This document shows, in pieces, positions 55,898 to 64,000 of a DNA stretch of 64,000 nucleotides (its first letter is position 1; the number at the start of each line of letters is the position of its first letter). The DNA is taken from assembly GCA_000622025.1 (NCBI GenBank), contig KK211387.1, positions 479,945-543,944 of the forward strand, written 5' to 3'. The notes beneath the pieces were generated by a model that saw only the letters and a list, made by a program, of their open reading frames with translations, was not told the origin of the DNA and ran no database searches. This stretch comes from Lachnospiraceae bacterium AD3010. GTDB lineage: Bacteria > Bacillota > Clostridia > Lachnospirales > Lachnospiraceae. A program made the translations under genes and the position numbers.

Positions 55898-56944
55898 TCA
55901 CAGAATATCGGGAAGAGCATTAATGAGTGCTGTCGTATCCTCTTCAGTTGTGCCCCAGTCGGTGGCTAAGCGGATCACGGTATGATCATCATCATATTTT
56001 TCCCAGAAACCGTATTCTACCTTTTCTTCAATTGCTTTTAATAATCTGTTTTCCAGGATACAGAATATCTGGTTTGTAGGCGATCCGAAGTGCAGTCTGT
56101 ATCCCTTTTCAGTAAGGGCCTCTCTTATCCTGTCCGCAGCCTTTATGGCAGGTTCTCCGATCCTTAAATACAGATCGTCCCTGAAAAGCTCGTCAAACTG
56201 GATCCCAAGAAGTCTTCCTTTTGCAAGAAGTGCACCGTGCTGCTTAATTAAGGTGAAAAGATGGGGTATCCTTTCCGGGTCAGGAACCACTACGGCTTCT
56301 CCCAAAAGGGCTCCGCACTTCGTGCCTCCGATATAAAACGCATCGCAAAGTGCCGCAAGGTCGGGGAGAGTCACATCATTTTCGGGACAGGCAAGGGCAT
56401 ATGCAAGCCTTGCTCCGTCAACATATAAGGAGATCCCAAATTTATCGCAGATATTCCTGAAGGCATGAAGCTCATCCGCGGAGTAAAGTGTTCCGTATTC
56501 CGTTGGATGGGAAAGATAGATCATCCCCGGGATGACCATATGCTCGTGATTTGCGTCATTGTAATAATCCTTAAGATACGCTTCCACAGTTTCGGGAGAC
56601 AGCTTTCCAAGGCTATGGGGGAGGGAAAGGACCTTATGTCCTCTGGATTCAATGGCTCCTGCTTCATGCACACTTATATGACCTGTCTCCGCAGAGATAA
56701 CGCCCTGACAGTTGTTCAGCAGGGCATCTATCATAACTGCATTTGTCTGCGTTCCACCTATAAGGAACCAGACAGCAGCGGCTTCACAATTGCAGGCCAT
56801 CCTTACCCTGTTTCTTGCAGATACGGTTATTTCATCCGATCCGTATCCCGGTGTTTCCATAAGGTTTGTCTTAACCATACGTTCCATTATCAAGGGATGT
56901 GCACCCTTTGAATAATCACAGCCGAAGCTGAGTTTTCCGTTCAT
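55898..56944 (-). CDS. Low-specificity threonine aldolase-like PLP enzyme
   Basis: 348 residues, aspartate-aminotransferase fold. The PLP Lys lies in YIGGTKCGALLGEAV; LYVDGARLAYAL binds PLP through Asp, and AETGHISVHEAGAIE precedes them. The family cleaves L-threonine or allo-threonine to glycine and acetaldehyde. ATG 56944 follows GGAGA; a longer frame reaching 57025 has no site. Stands alone, with MITE copy C just upstream. Confidence 0.9.
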   Translation of the reverse strand: MNGKLSFGCDYSKGAHPLIMERMVKTNLMETPGYGSDEITVSARNRVRMACNCEAAAVWFLIGGTQTNAVMIDALLNNCQGVISAETGHISVHEAGAIESRGHKVLSLPHSLGKLSPETVEAYLKDYYNDANHEHMVIPGMIYLSHPTEYGTLYSADELHAFRNICDKFGISLYVDGARLAYALACPENDVTLPDLAALCDAFYIGGTKCGALLGEAVVVPDPERIPHLFTLIKQHGALLAKGRLLGIQFDELFRDDLYLRIGEPAIKAADRIREALTEKGYRLHFGSPTNQIFCILENRLLKAIEEKVEYGFWEKYDDDHTVIRLATDWGTTEEDTTALINALPDIL

Positions 56945-57066
56945 TTTGTCTTTGTCTCCTGTTTGCGTTCTTAGAGCTTTTACTCTCAGGATAAGATAAA
57001 ACAGATCCCGCTTTTCGTCAATCAAAGGTTTATCCTGGACTTTGCAGATATTTAATCAAATATTAT

Positions 57067-57424
57067 GATTCGAACGCCAAAAGTCACATTTTGATTAAAT
57101 ACGGATTGTTCCGTGCTTCGCGGTCTCCGCTTCGCTACGGTCGGCGCAAAACCGATGTCCACTGGACATCGTGCGCCCCACAATCCTACCCCACACTCAA
57201 CGGGGCACTGCCGCGCTTGGCGCGTCAAAGCGTGCCCGCAAAACATCCACCGGATGTTTTGCCTTTTCGTGGGGCCCCTTCTCCGCTCCGCTCCGGTCGG
57301 CGCAAAACCGATGTCCGCCGGACATCGTGCGCCCCACTTCATGCTCGTGTAGGGGTGCGCCCAAAGTCCTTGTCCCCATCACAAGCAAGCTTGTGTGGTA
57401 ACAATTACTTTTGGCGCTTTAATC
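57067..57424. mobile_element. MITE-like element, copy C (358 bp)
   Basis: Ends GATTcgaaCGCCAAAAGT and ACTTTTGGCGctttAATC, flanked by the perfect 7-bp direct repeat ATATTAT (57060-57066 and 57425-57431). Nearly identical to copy B over most of its length, but the GGCGCAAAACCGATGTCC-GGACATCG unit occurs twice, explaining the extra 50 bases. No transposase gene. Confidence 0.85.
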
Positions 57425-57526
57425 ATATTATTACCAATATCATATACAGATAGGGCTTAAATAGGTATAATGGCTATAACATTGCGGAATTCAGATGCTT
57501 TTTAAGCAGACAAAAGGGAGGTATGA

Positions 57527-59560
57527 ATGGTAAAGGAAACGGCAAACAGATCAGGCAGTAATGCAAAGACACAGAGTATAAGCACACAGCTTCTGCTTAT
57601 ATTGGTCCCCATGATAGCGCTGTTTATCATAATAGTAGCTGTCATTATCTTCACAAATTCCCGTTCTGTCATAGTAAGAGAGGGTAAGGAGTCACTTAAG
57701 AATGAATCCTCTTCGGATGCCAATGACATAGGAAGCACCATGGAAAATATAAAGGGCTATTATAACGGCCTTGCCGATGTAATGGAAAAATCCGTATATA
57801 ATGACGATCAGGCATTAATAGATGCGCTTTTACCGGGTATGGACGAGTATAAGGATGTGGTTATAGACGTATACGTGGCAACGGAGGACAAGAGCTTCTA
57901 TGATGGCGGAGGATGGGTTCCGGATGCGGACTATGATCCAACTACCAGAGACTGGTGGAAAAACGGAAAATCATCTCCGGTCATAGTTCTGGGACCTCCT
58001 TCGTTGGATATGACCACGGGAGAGATGGTGGTCTGCGGTTCAAGATCCCTAAGCCTTAAAGACGGAAGAAACGGGGTTTTGTCGACAGATGTCGTTCTTT
58101 CGGGGATATCTGAGGCAGTCAGTGCCTACAGACCGCTTAAAACCGGTTACAGTATGCTCCTTTCCGGAAGCACTATCGTAGCTCATCCCGATCAGGCATA
58201 TGTGGGTAAGGATGTTTCAGAGTTTGGAAGTGACCAGTTCCTGCAGGCGGTGTACAATGCTTCCGCATCCGGCGCACCGGATGATGTGAAGGATATAAAG
58301 GGAAATGATAAAGCTGATTATTTTGTGGCATTCGTTAATGTTCCCGGGACTGACTGGATCCTTGCATCTTATGTTAAAGAGAGTGATGTATTAAAGGACC
58401 TTAACAGGTTAAGTGTCATTACGGTGATCATAGTTATACTGATGCTTCTTGTCAGCACGATCATCATCCTGCTCCTTATTAAGAATATGATCACAAAGCC
58501 TGTAACAAAGCTTACCAACACCATTCTGAGGATAGCGGAGGGGGATTTCACCGTTTCCATAGCTAAGGGCGGAAATAACGAGATAGGCGTGATGAATAAC
58601 AGTATGCACGACTATGTCGAACGTATGAGAGGCACTCTCGGCGAAATGAAGAATGTGACGGATATGCTTTCCAGTGAAGCTGACAGCAGCAGGCATGCAG
58701 CCACAAGTATGAGTGAGCAGGCTGACCAGCAGAGCCAGTCCATGGATCAGATACATATGGCGATGGAGGGTGTGGCTAATTCCGTTACCGAGCTCGCAAC
58801 CAATGCAACCGAGCTTGCCCAGGCTGTTACTGAGCTTACAGAGCAGGGAAGCAATACGAGCGAGATCATGAATGACCTCCTTGAAAAGGCCAAGCAGGGA
58901 CAGAAGGATATGAATAATGTCCAGAACAATATGGAAAATATCTCTGAATCCATGACCGAGATGAGTGAAGTTGTACAGACCGTGGATGAGGCAGCGCAGA
59001 AGATCAATTCCATAGTGGAGATGATCAATTCCATTTCCTCACAGACAAATCTTCTTTCCCTTAACGCATCCATAGAGGCAGCGAGAGCAGGAGAGGCGGG
59101 AAGAGGCTTTGCGGTTGTTGCCACAGAGATAGGTAATCTCGCAAACGAAAGCGCCAATGCCACAACTGAGATCAGTTCCATAATCGGTGACATCACGGCC
59201 CAGATAAAGAATCTGTCGGAGAGATCCGAAGCAAGTGTCAGGGATATCGCTACAAGCTCCGAGGCTGTCAGCGTAACAGGATCCAATTTCGCGGAAATAT
59301 TCGCATCTCTTGATAAGGCAGGAGATACCGTGAACCATATGATCGCGAAGATGGACGAAGTAAATGAGATAGCAACCTCGGTAGCGGCTATTGCGGAGGA
59401 ACAGTCAGCAAGCACCGAGGAGGTGACCGCTACGGTTGAGACCGGAGCCACCAGTGCAAAGAACGTGGCAGAGGAGAGCCGCGGAGTAGATCATAGCGCT
59501 GTTACTGTTGCGGAATCAGCTGCAAGGATCGGCGAATTTGTTGATACCTTTACCATTTAA
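57527..59560 (+). CDS. Methyl-accepting chemotaxis protein with dCACHE sensor
   Basis: 677 residues. Membrane segment about 25-48, extracellular dCACHE domain about 60-285 (typical [12 protein letters not shown]), second membrane segment about 300-325, HAMP about 325-380, and a long signalling coiled coil with the conserved hairpin tip [47 protein letters not shown] receptors sense small metabolites such as amino or carboxylic acids. ATG 57527 follows GGGAGG. No other chemotaxis gene is in the window. Confidence 0.93.
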   Translation: MVKETANRSGSNAKTQSISTQLLLILVPMIALFIIIVAVIIFTNSRSVIVREGKESLKNESSSDANDIGSTMENIKGYYNGLADVMEKSVYNDDQALIDALLPGMDEYKDVVIDVYVATEDKSFYDGGGWVPDADYDPTTRDWWKNGKSSPVIVLGPPSLDMTTGEMVVCGSRSLSLKDGRNGVLSTDVVLSGISEAVSAYRPLKTGYSMLLSGSTIVAHPDQAYVGKDVSEFGSDQFLQAVYNASASGAPDDVKDIKGNDKADYFVAFVNVPGTDWILASYVKESDVLKDLNRLSVITVIIVILMLLVSTIIILLLIKNMITKPVTKLTNTILRIAEGDFTVSIAKGGNNEIGVMNNSMHDYVERMRGTLGEMKNVTDMLSSEADSSRHAATSMSEQADQQSQSMDQIHMAMEGVANSVTELATNATELAQAVTELTEQGSNTSEIMNDLLEKAKQGQKDMNNVQNNMENISESMTEMSEVVQTVDEAAQKINSIVEMINSISSQTNLLSLNASIEAARAGEAGRGFAVVATEIGNLANESANATTEISSIIGDITAQIKNLSERSEASVRDIATSSEAVSVTGSNFAEIFASLDKAGDTVNHMIAKMDEVNEIATSVAAIAEEQSASTEEVTATVETGATSAKNVAEESRGVDHSAVTVAESAARIGEFVDTFTI

Positions 59561-59586
59561 GACGAAAGAGAAAACGGAGTATATCA

Positions 59587-60087
59587 GTGGTTCTGTTTGT
59601 AAATGCCTGTGTACGCAGTGAATCGAGAACAAGGAAGCTTGCCGGTACCTTGCTTGCAAAGCTTACAGACAATTATGATGAGATCAGATTGGAGAATATG
59701 AAGTTCCCGGTTACTGATGAAGCATTCCTGAAAAACAGGGACAGGCTGATCGAGAGCAGGAAATTCAATGACAGATCATTCGATATGGCAAGGCAGTTCG
59801 CGGCTGCAGAGACTGTTGTCATAGCGGCGCCATATTGGGATCTGTCATTTCCTGCATCACTTAAGCAGTACATAGAGCATATCAATGTTATCGGTATTAC
59901 CTTTGAATACACACCGGAGGGCATTCCCCGGGGCTTATGCAAAGCGAAAAAGCTCTACTATGTCATGACTGCAGGCGGAAACTTTGTTCCCGAGGAATTC
60001 GGCTTTGGGTACATAAAGGCTCTTTGTGAGAATTATTATGGCATCAGTGATGTAGAGCTTATCAAGGAAACAGGGCTGGACATTTAG
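59587..60087 (+). CDS. Flavodoxin-fold NAD(P)H oxidoreductase
   Basis: 166 residues, NADH-azoreductase/quinone-reductase-like. VNACVRSESRTRKLA is the FMN phosphate loop; IAAPYWDLSFPASLKQYIEH and MTAGGNF are typical flavin-contact segments. GTG start at 59587 with CGGAG 7 bases upstream. Its TAG overlaps the frame of the next gene, so the two are probably co-transcribed. Confidence 0.85.
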   Translation: MVLFVNACVRSESRTRKLAGTLLAKLTDNYDEIRLENMKFPVTDEAFLKNRDRLIESRKFNDRSFDMARQFAAAETVVIAAPYWDLSFPASLKQYIEHINVIGITFEYTPEGIPRGLCKAKKLYYVMTAGGNFVPEEFGFGYIKALCENYYGISDVELIKETGLDI

Positions 60088-60164
60088 TGGAAGATCTTTT
60101 GATCAAAGCCCCAAAGTTGTGGTACACTTTCTCCGGTAAATTCATTTATATAAGGAGCCGAGAT

Positions 60165-61427
60165 ATGCCAAAGTATGATTTTGATTCCTATTTATTGTAC
60201 GAACTGAAAAAACGGGATGTGTATTCCGTAAAAATAAGAGTGATCTTAAAGGAGCAGGTGAACGGAGAGGTTCTTTCAAAGGCAGCCGAAAAAGCGTTTC
60301 AGAGGTTTCCGTATTTCAGAAAGACTGTTTCCGTTAATGAGGAGGGAGCTTATGTTTTTGAGCCCTGCAATAAGCCTGTTTCGGTGACGGAGGGCGACAG
60401 AAAGGTCCGCCTCGGAACAGATGAGACCAATGGTCTTCTGTTTGCGATCACCTATGAGAATAACGACGTTTTTTTCTCCTTCTCCCATAACTTTTGCGGA
60501 GGCTGCGGCGCAATGCGCTGGATCAAGACCACTCTTTGGCAGTACCTGACTTATCTTGGATATGATGTGGATACGAAAGGTATCATGACGGTTGACACGC
60601 CAATAACGGCTGAAGAACAGGCTGAGCCGGATCCTGCTTCGCTGCCCGGGGATGAGCCGCTCGGAAGGCTGAATTTCACTATGGATTCCTTCGTACCGAG
60701 AATGGACTATATGGAAAGAATGAAGGATCCAGACGGTATTGACGGCTATTATCCGATCCGCATCCCGAAGAAGTGTCTGATGAAATATGCACGTGATAAT
60801 GACGGCAGCCCCAACTCGATCTTATCCGCGGTTCTGTATAAAATGTGCCTTATGGTATTTCCTGGGGAAACTAAGTTTACTGCCGGTATCGCAAATAACT
60901 ACCGGGAGGATGTGGGCTGTCCCTTAACCTACAGAGATATAGTCCGGGAAATGCATATTCAGTATGATGACAGGATGAGGGACTGGTCTGTCGACAAGCT
61001 CTCAACTGTTACAAGAAGCCAAATGTACATTCAGATGCAGCCGGAGGAAAGCTGGGACAGATGCCGGAGGGTGGATGCGCTCCGGAGTCAGATAGATTCT
61101 ATGCCGGATCTCGAAAGCAAGGTGAATTATGCCTTTGAAAACAGCCTTACGACCCATGGGATACCATCGACCTTTCATATAAGCTATGTGGGTAAGGTCG
61201 ACTGGGGCGGCCTTAATAGCTTTATCGACGGCGTGTATTCGCTGACAATTGCACATTTAATGTGTGAGGTCAACGCAATCGAAGAATATTTCTTTATTAG
61301 CTTCCATACGGTAAGAAAGGACGGTAAATACTTAAAGGAATTCCTTAAGGTTCTGGATGAGGAAGGGATCACCTATTCGGTGGGAGACCTGACAGATAGA
61401 CACCTGCCGGTTACTGTATTGCCTTAA
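60165..61427 (+). CDS. Condensation/acyltransferase-superfamily protein
   Basis: 420 residues of the CoA-dependent acyltransferase (CAT/BAHD/NRPS condensation) fold. The HHxxxDG site is altered to FSHNFCGGCGA: the second His is Asn and the Asp is Cys, so activity is uncertain. The C-terminal ISYVGKVDWGGL resembles the DFGWG-type latch segment. Alcohol-acetyltransferase-like proteins of this size are common in Clostridia. ATG 60165 has AAGGAG 7 bases upstream; an in-frame GTG at 60087 is less likely. A strong terminator follows. Confidence 0.65.
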   Translation: MPKYDFDSYLLYELKKRDVYSVKIRVILKEQVNGEVLSKAAEKAFQRFPYFRKTVSVNEEGAYVFEPCNKPVSVTEGDRKVRLGTDETNGLLFAITYENNDVFFSFSHNFCGGCGAMRWIKTTLWQYLTYLGYDVDTKGIMTVDTPITAEEQAEPDPASLPGDEPLGRLNFTMDSFVPRMDYMERMKDPDGIDGYYPIRIPKKCLMKYARDNDGSPNSILSAVLYKMCLMVFPGETKFTAGIANNYREDVGCPLTYRDIVREMHIQYDDRMRDWSVDKLSTVTRSQMYIQMQPEESWDRCRRVDALRSQIDSMPDLESKVNYAFENSLTTHGIPSTFHISYVGKVDWGGLNSFIDGVYSLTIAHLMCEVNAIEEYFFISFHTVRKDGKYLKEFLKVLDEEGITYSVGDLTDRHLPVTVLP

Positions 61428-61483
61428 GGAAGCCCCAAATTAGACGAATAGAATACCCCAGGGTATTCAAACACAAAGAAATC

Positions 61484-61522
61484 AAGCCTGTAGCCGGTTT
61501 GCACCGATTACAGGCTTTTTTC
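61484..61522 (+). terminator. Rho-independent terminator
   Basis: AAGCCTGTA (61484-61492) pairs with TACAGGCTT (61509-61517), inner CGGT/ACCG pairing, then TTTTTT. Ends the flavodoxin-acyltransferase unit. Confidence 0.88.
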
Positions 61523-61540
61523 GTTTTTGGAGAAAAAAAC

Positions 61541-61588
61541 TTGACAAGCTAACGATTTTTAGCCACAATATGGCTAACTTACGTTAGC
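61541..61588 (+). promoter_or_regulatory. TetR promoter with nested operator
   Basis: TTGACA (61541-61546) with two nested dyads downstream: outer GCTAACG/CGTTAGC (61548-61588) and inner TTAGCCA-caata-TGGCTAA (61559-61577). Such symmetry is typical of a TetR autorepression site. The adjacent TetR gene is broken. Confidence 0.6.
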
Positions 61589-61606
61589 ACAGATTGAGAG
61601 GATATC

Positions 61607-61872
61607 ATGTCAACAAAGCAAAGAATACTGGATGAAGCATTAACGCTGTTTGCTGAGAAAGGGTATGACGGAACCGGCTAAGGATGCTTCTTGTCCAGGA
61701 ACAGTTCAGAAATGAAAGGATTTCCGAGGTTACTACCAGGCATCAGCTGGACGGGATACAGAGAATGTTTGCAAAGTCAGACAGACAGCCACAATGTGGG
61801 GAAGAATGCATGGAATACATCGAAAAGCATATGCGGCATTTTTGCAAGGTATACATGAAAGAGCGAGGATAA
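61607..61872 (+). pseudogene. TetR-family regulator, internally deleted and frameshifted
   Basis: ATG 61607 encodes MSTKQRILDEALTLFAEKGY then DGTG and TAA. From about 61684, in another frame, the TetR C-terminus continues (LLVQEQFRNERISEVTT, CMEYIEKHMRHFCKVYMKE). The DNA-binding recognition helix and most of the core are deleted. It would no longer bind its operator. Confidence 0.75.
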
Positions 61873-61876
61873 AATA

Positions 61877-62389
61877 ATGAATGTAAAATATGAAAAGAAA
61901 CCGGAGATGAATTTTATTGGATATCATACAGAAATCCGCCCGGAGGAAGGGTATCAGAAATGTCCTGAATTCTGGGACAAGGAGTATGCTGCAAAATATG
62001 CAAGACTCTGGCAGACTATGAAGCCTGAAACAGAAATTGAGAAAGCAATCTTAGAAAACGAAATCGGTATGTTTGCAATCTGTTCAGAATCTGAAAACGG
62101 ATTTCTGTATTGGATTGCAGGACTGTATAAGGGCGGCGATGTACCTGAGGGATTAGAATTATATTCTTTCCCGGCAAGTGACTGGGCCATTTTTACGGCA
62201 AAAGGACCGATGCCTGGATCTCTGCAGACACTTAATACTGCAGTATGGCAGGAATGGTTCCCGAATGAAGGCCAAAAATTTCAGGCAAACGGAAAAGCAA
62301 CCCTTGAGGTTTATTCGCAGGGTGATCCGCAGGCTTCGGATTACGAATGTGGTATTTGGGTTCCGGTGCAGACAGAAGGGAGGCTTTGA
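61877..62389 (+). CDS. GyrI-like/AraC effector-binding domain protein
   Basis: 170 residues, a stand-alone small-molecule-binding (SRPBCC-unrelated, GyrI-like) domain: MNFIGYHTEIR, FWDKEYAAKYARLW, YWIAGLYKG, YSFPASDWAIFTAKGPMPGS, YECGIWVPV. It lacks the AraC helix-turn-helix often fused to it. Possibly a ligand sponge or small-molecule hydrolase. ATG 61877 follows GAGGATAAAATA. Confidence 0.75.
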   Translation: MNVKYEKKPEMNFIGYHTEIRPEEGYQKCPEFWDKEYAAKYARLWQTMKPETEIEKAILENEIGMFAICSESENGFLYWIAGLYKGGDVPEGLELYSFPASDWAIFTAKGPMPGSLQTLNTAVWQEWFPNEGQKFQANGKATLEVYSQGDPQASDYECGIWVPVQTEGRL

Positions 62390-62391
62390 TC

Positions 62392-62541
62392 ATGAATGAA
62401 TACATTGCATATTGCGGGCTGGACTGTGAGGCCTGCGAAGCTCGTCTGGCTACGGTTAATAACGACAATGAACTGCGGATAAAGGTATCGAAGGAATACA
62501 AAACGTCGGGGGAGGAAGGGACGCATGGATATGAACTATAG
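62392..62541 (+). pseudogene. DUF3795 fragment
   Basis: 49 residues: MNEYIAYCGLDCEACEARLA, then TVNNDNELRIKVSKEY, the N-terminus of the cysteine-rich DUF3795 family. The remaining cysteine motifs are lost; the tail (TSGEEGTHGYEL) is unrelated and runs into the next gene's binding site. Confidence 0.65.
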
Positions 62542-63037
62542 GGTTATAGACAAAGAAAAGTATTACCGGAGCGGAGTATTCCGCCATTTTACGGAGGACT
62601 GTAAGTGTTCTACTTCTATGACTGCGAGAATAGATGTCACAGATCTGGTGGAGCATTCCAAGCGGACAGGCAGTAAGTTCTACATTAACTTTTTGTATCT
62701 GCTCTCAAAGGTGCTTAATTCATGGGATGATTACAAGATGGGTTATCTCTGGCAGTCGGAAGAGCTGATCTGCTATGACAGCATAAATCCGATTCAATAT
62801 GTTTTTCATGAGGATACGGAAACCTGTACGCCGGTCTACACGACATATTATGAAGACTATGAGGTGTTTTACCGGAATGCTATGAATGATGTGGAGCGCG
62901 CCAAGAAAACAAAGGAATACGGGCTGGATATGTTGAATCACCCGAACTGGTTTGACGCATCTTATATTCCATGGCTGTGTTCAGCAGAAGAGGTGGGGAC
63001 AGATGAAGATAGAGCATATTGCTATGTATGTGAATGA
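62525..63037 (+). CDS. Chloramphenicol acetyltransferase-like protein, C-terminally truncated
   Basis: 170 residues of a CatA-like fold that normally spans about 210. FRHFTEDCKCSTSMTARIDVT, FYINFLYLLSKVLNS and HPNWFDASYIPWL fit the family. The C-terminal catalytic HH...DG segment is replaced by CSAEEVGTDEDRAYCYVCE after a junction near 62985, so the enzyme cannot be active as an acetyltransferase. ATG 62525 follows GGAGG by 9 bases. Overlaps the VOC gene by 35 bases. Confidence 0.75.
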   Translation: MDMNYRVIDKEKYYRSGVFRHFTEDCKCSTSMTARIDVTDLVEHSKRTGSKFYINFLYLLSKVLNSWDDYKMGYLWQSEELICYDSINPIQYVFHEDTETCTPVYTTYYEDYEVFYRNAMNDVERAKKTKEYGLDMLNHPNWFDASYIPWLCSAEEVGTDEDRAYCYVCE

Positions 63038-63386
63038 TTTGGAAGGAGCCCGAGATTTCTTCGTAAAGTATCTTGGTGGGTTGTCAAATGATGGATATCA
63101 TAATGAATTAACAGGATTCAGATCATACTTTATCACTTTTGATGACGGGGCAAGACTTGAGATCATGAATAAGCCCTCTATGGAAGATTCAGCAAAGAGG
63201 GTCAATCGTACAGGGTATATTCATATAGCATTTTCAGTTGGAAGTGCTGAAGAGGTTGACCGTCTGACAAGGGTATTTCGAGAAGATGGATATGAAGTGA
63301 TAAATGGCCCTCGAACAACAGGCGACGGATATTATGAAAGCTGTATTATCGGCGTAGAGGGAAATCAGATAGAGATTACAGTTTGA
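63003..63386 (+). CDS. VOC-family (glyoxalase-like) protein
   Basis: 127 residues, one glyoxalase/bleomycin-resistance fold. MKIEHIAMYVNDLEGARDFF starts the first beta-alpha unit (metal-binding His5), GARLEIMNKP holds the Glu, GYIHIAFSVGS begins the second unit, and GNQIEITV ends with Glu. Metal ligands look intact. ATG 63003 is just after GGTGGGG. Function not predictable from fold alone. Confidence 0.82.
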   Translation: MKIEHIAMYVNDLEGARDFFVKYLGGLSNDGYHNELTGFRSYFITFDDGARLEIMNKPSMEDSAKRVNRTGYIHIAFSVGSAEEVDRLTRVFREDGYEVINGPRTTGDGYYESCIIGVEGNQIEITV

Positions 63387-63414
63387 ATTACTGTAGGATA
63401 TATGACTAAGACAA

Positions 63415-63690
63415 ATGGTTAAATACGAAATTATTGACTTACCTATAATAGCGATTATTGGCAAGGAAGGCGTAGGCACGAAAGAAAATGAATTGTTCAT
63501 TTCTGAAGGGAGGCCTGAAAGGAATGTTTATTGCGGATATGATTGCTCCATACTCACTCTGGCATATATTCAGGATAGAGGATATTGTTGCTCATTCAGT
63601 TATATGTGGCGATGAGGAAGTATTTATGCGAAGGGTTATCAGAAGGAAACGGGATCCCCAGTTTATGAGGATGATGAATTAAATGGATCA
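63415..63690 (+). pseudogene. Scrap joining an AraC-effector fragment to a frameshifted DinB-like fragment
   Basis: MVKYEIIDLPIIAIIGKEG (63415 onward) is the start of a GyrI-like domain. From about 63520, in another frame, FIADMIAPYSLWHIFRIEDI and VAHSVICGDEEVF match DinB/DUF664-type proteins; a second frameshift near 63625 leads to GYQKETGSPVYEDDELNG, the family's next segment. Three frames, no intact gene. Confidence 0.6.
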
Positions 63691-63696
63691 ATAAAG

Positions 63697-64000
63697 ATGG
63701 ACATTGAACATTATTTTACAGAAACAGGGAATGGAGAACCGCTTATTCTGCTCCATGGCAATGGCGAGGATTGCGGATATTTTCAGGGACAAATTGAAGA
63801 GTTTTCCAACCTGTATCATGTATATGCAATAGACACCAGAGGTCACGGGAGAACACCGAGAGGCGATAAACCCTTTACCATACGCCAATTTGCTGATGAC
63901 CTGCTAGGCTTCATGGACAACCATCAGATAAATAGGGCACATTTACTTGGTTTTTCGGACGGTGGAAATATTGCCATGATCTTTGCTATTCGTTATCCAG
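63697..64000 (+). CDS. Alpha/beta hydrolase (partial, runs off window)
   Basis: First 101 residues of an alpha/beta hydrolase. LILLHGNGEDCGYF is the oxyanion loop, AIDTRGHGRTPRGD follows, and LLGFSDGGNIA is the nucleophile elbow with Ser in GFSDGG. The catalytic acid and His lie beyond the edge. The ATG at 63697 has only a weak upstream site. Confidence 0.8.
   Translation, partial: MDIEHYFTETGNGEPLILLHGNGEDCGYFQGQIEEFSNLYHVYAIDTRGHGRTPRGDKPFTIRQFADDLLGFMDNHQINRAHLLGFSDGGNIAMIFAIRYP

Overview
The window looks like chromosomal DNA of an anaerobic gut Firmicute, most likely a Lachnospiraceae member. This rests on protein similarity by eye, AAAGGAG-type ribosome binding sites before most genes, frequent TTG/GTG starts, and the gene content: selenium/molybdenum purine catabolism, a GH51 arabinofuranosidase, and NHLP-type peptide export. 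No rRNA, tRNA, CRISPR array or phage structural gene was recognised.

Layout. (1) 1-9 kb: a minus-strand purine-catabolism operon (ssnA, ygfK, ygeX, ygeY running off the left edge), a divergent YheO-like PAS/HTH regulator, then adenine deaminase. (2) 9.2-14.6 kb: guanine deaminase, modABC molybdate uptake and a molybdopterin-binding protein. (3) 14.6-18.9 kb: a decayed segment with a membrane protein frameshifted at a run of eight C, an Uma2 nuclease, a transposase scrap, a truncated second copy of the molybdopterin-binding gene, an XRE regulator scrap and a MITE. (4) 19.0-27.1 kb: a compact peptide-export locus with a short membrane-fusion-like protein, a C39 peptidase/ABC exporter, a second ABC exporter, three paralogous double-glycine precursors ending in a conserved TDRNRID core, and a clostripain-like C11 protease. 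(5) 27.2-29.0 kb: a phosphatase-HD fusion and a MocA-like nucleotidyltransferase. (6) 29.3-36.4 kb: a secreted Gly-rich repeat protein, a one-module NRPS (A-T-C), a TNT-domain putative NADase toxin with a broken leader, and recombinase and secreted-protein scraps. (7) 36.5-44.7 kb: the molybdenum hydroxylase operon (XdhC-type maturation factor, a MocA-like/ModE-like fusion, a three-subunit hydroxylase, and a fused selenium-dependent-type xanthine dehydrogenase). (8) 45-53.6 kb: GH51 arabinofuranosidase, a STAS-pseudokinase, a K+ channel, a 2-hydroxyacid dehydrogenase and a pentose-type sugar ABC transporter. (9) 53.6-61.4 kb: birA/bioY, a lipoprotein, a threonine aldolase, a chemoreceptor, a flavodoxin-fold protein and a condensation-like acyltransferase. 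(10) 61.5-64 kb: a run of truncated or frameshifted small genes ending in a partial alpha/beta hydrolase.

How it works together. Adenine and guanine are deaminated by Ade and GuaD. Molybdenum hydroxylases oxidise the products, using cofactor supplied by ModABC, MocA-like and MoeA-like proteins and matured by XdhC. SsnA, YgfK, YgeX and YgeY are the conserved partner genes linked to anaerobic purine breakdown. Two promoters, before modA and before the xdhC operon, carry almost the same 24-bp CGTTAT/ATAACG dyad over the -10 box. It resembles a ModE operator, and the hydroxylase operon encodes a ModE-like DNA-binding domain fused to a MocA-like domain, so molybdate-responsive control is likely.

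The most novel items are the TDRNRID peptide/protease locus, a MITE family with three copies (about 102, 308 and 358 bp) and 7-bp target duplications, the ModE-type regulon, and the TNT toxin with a leader-like start.
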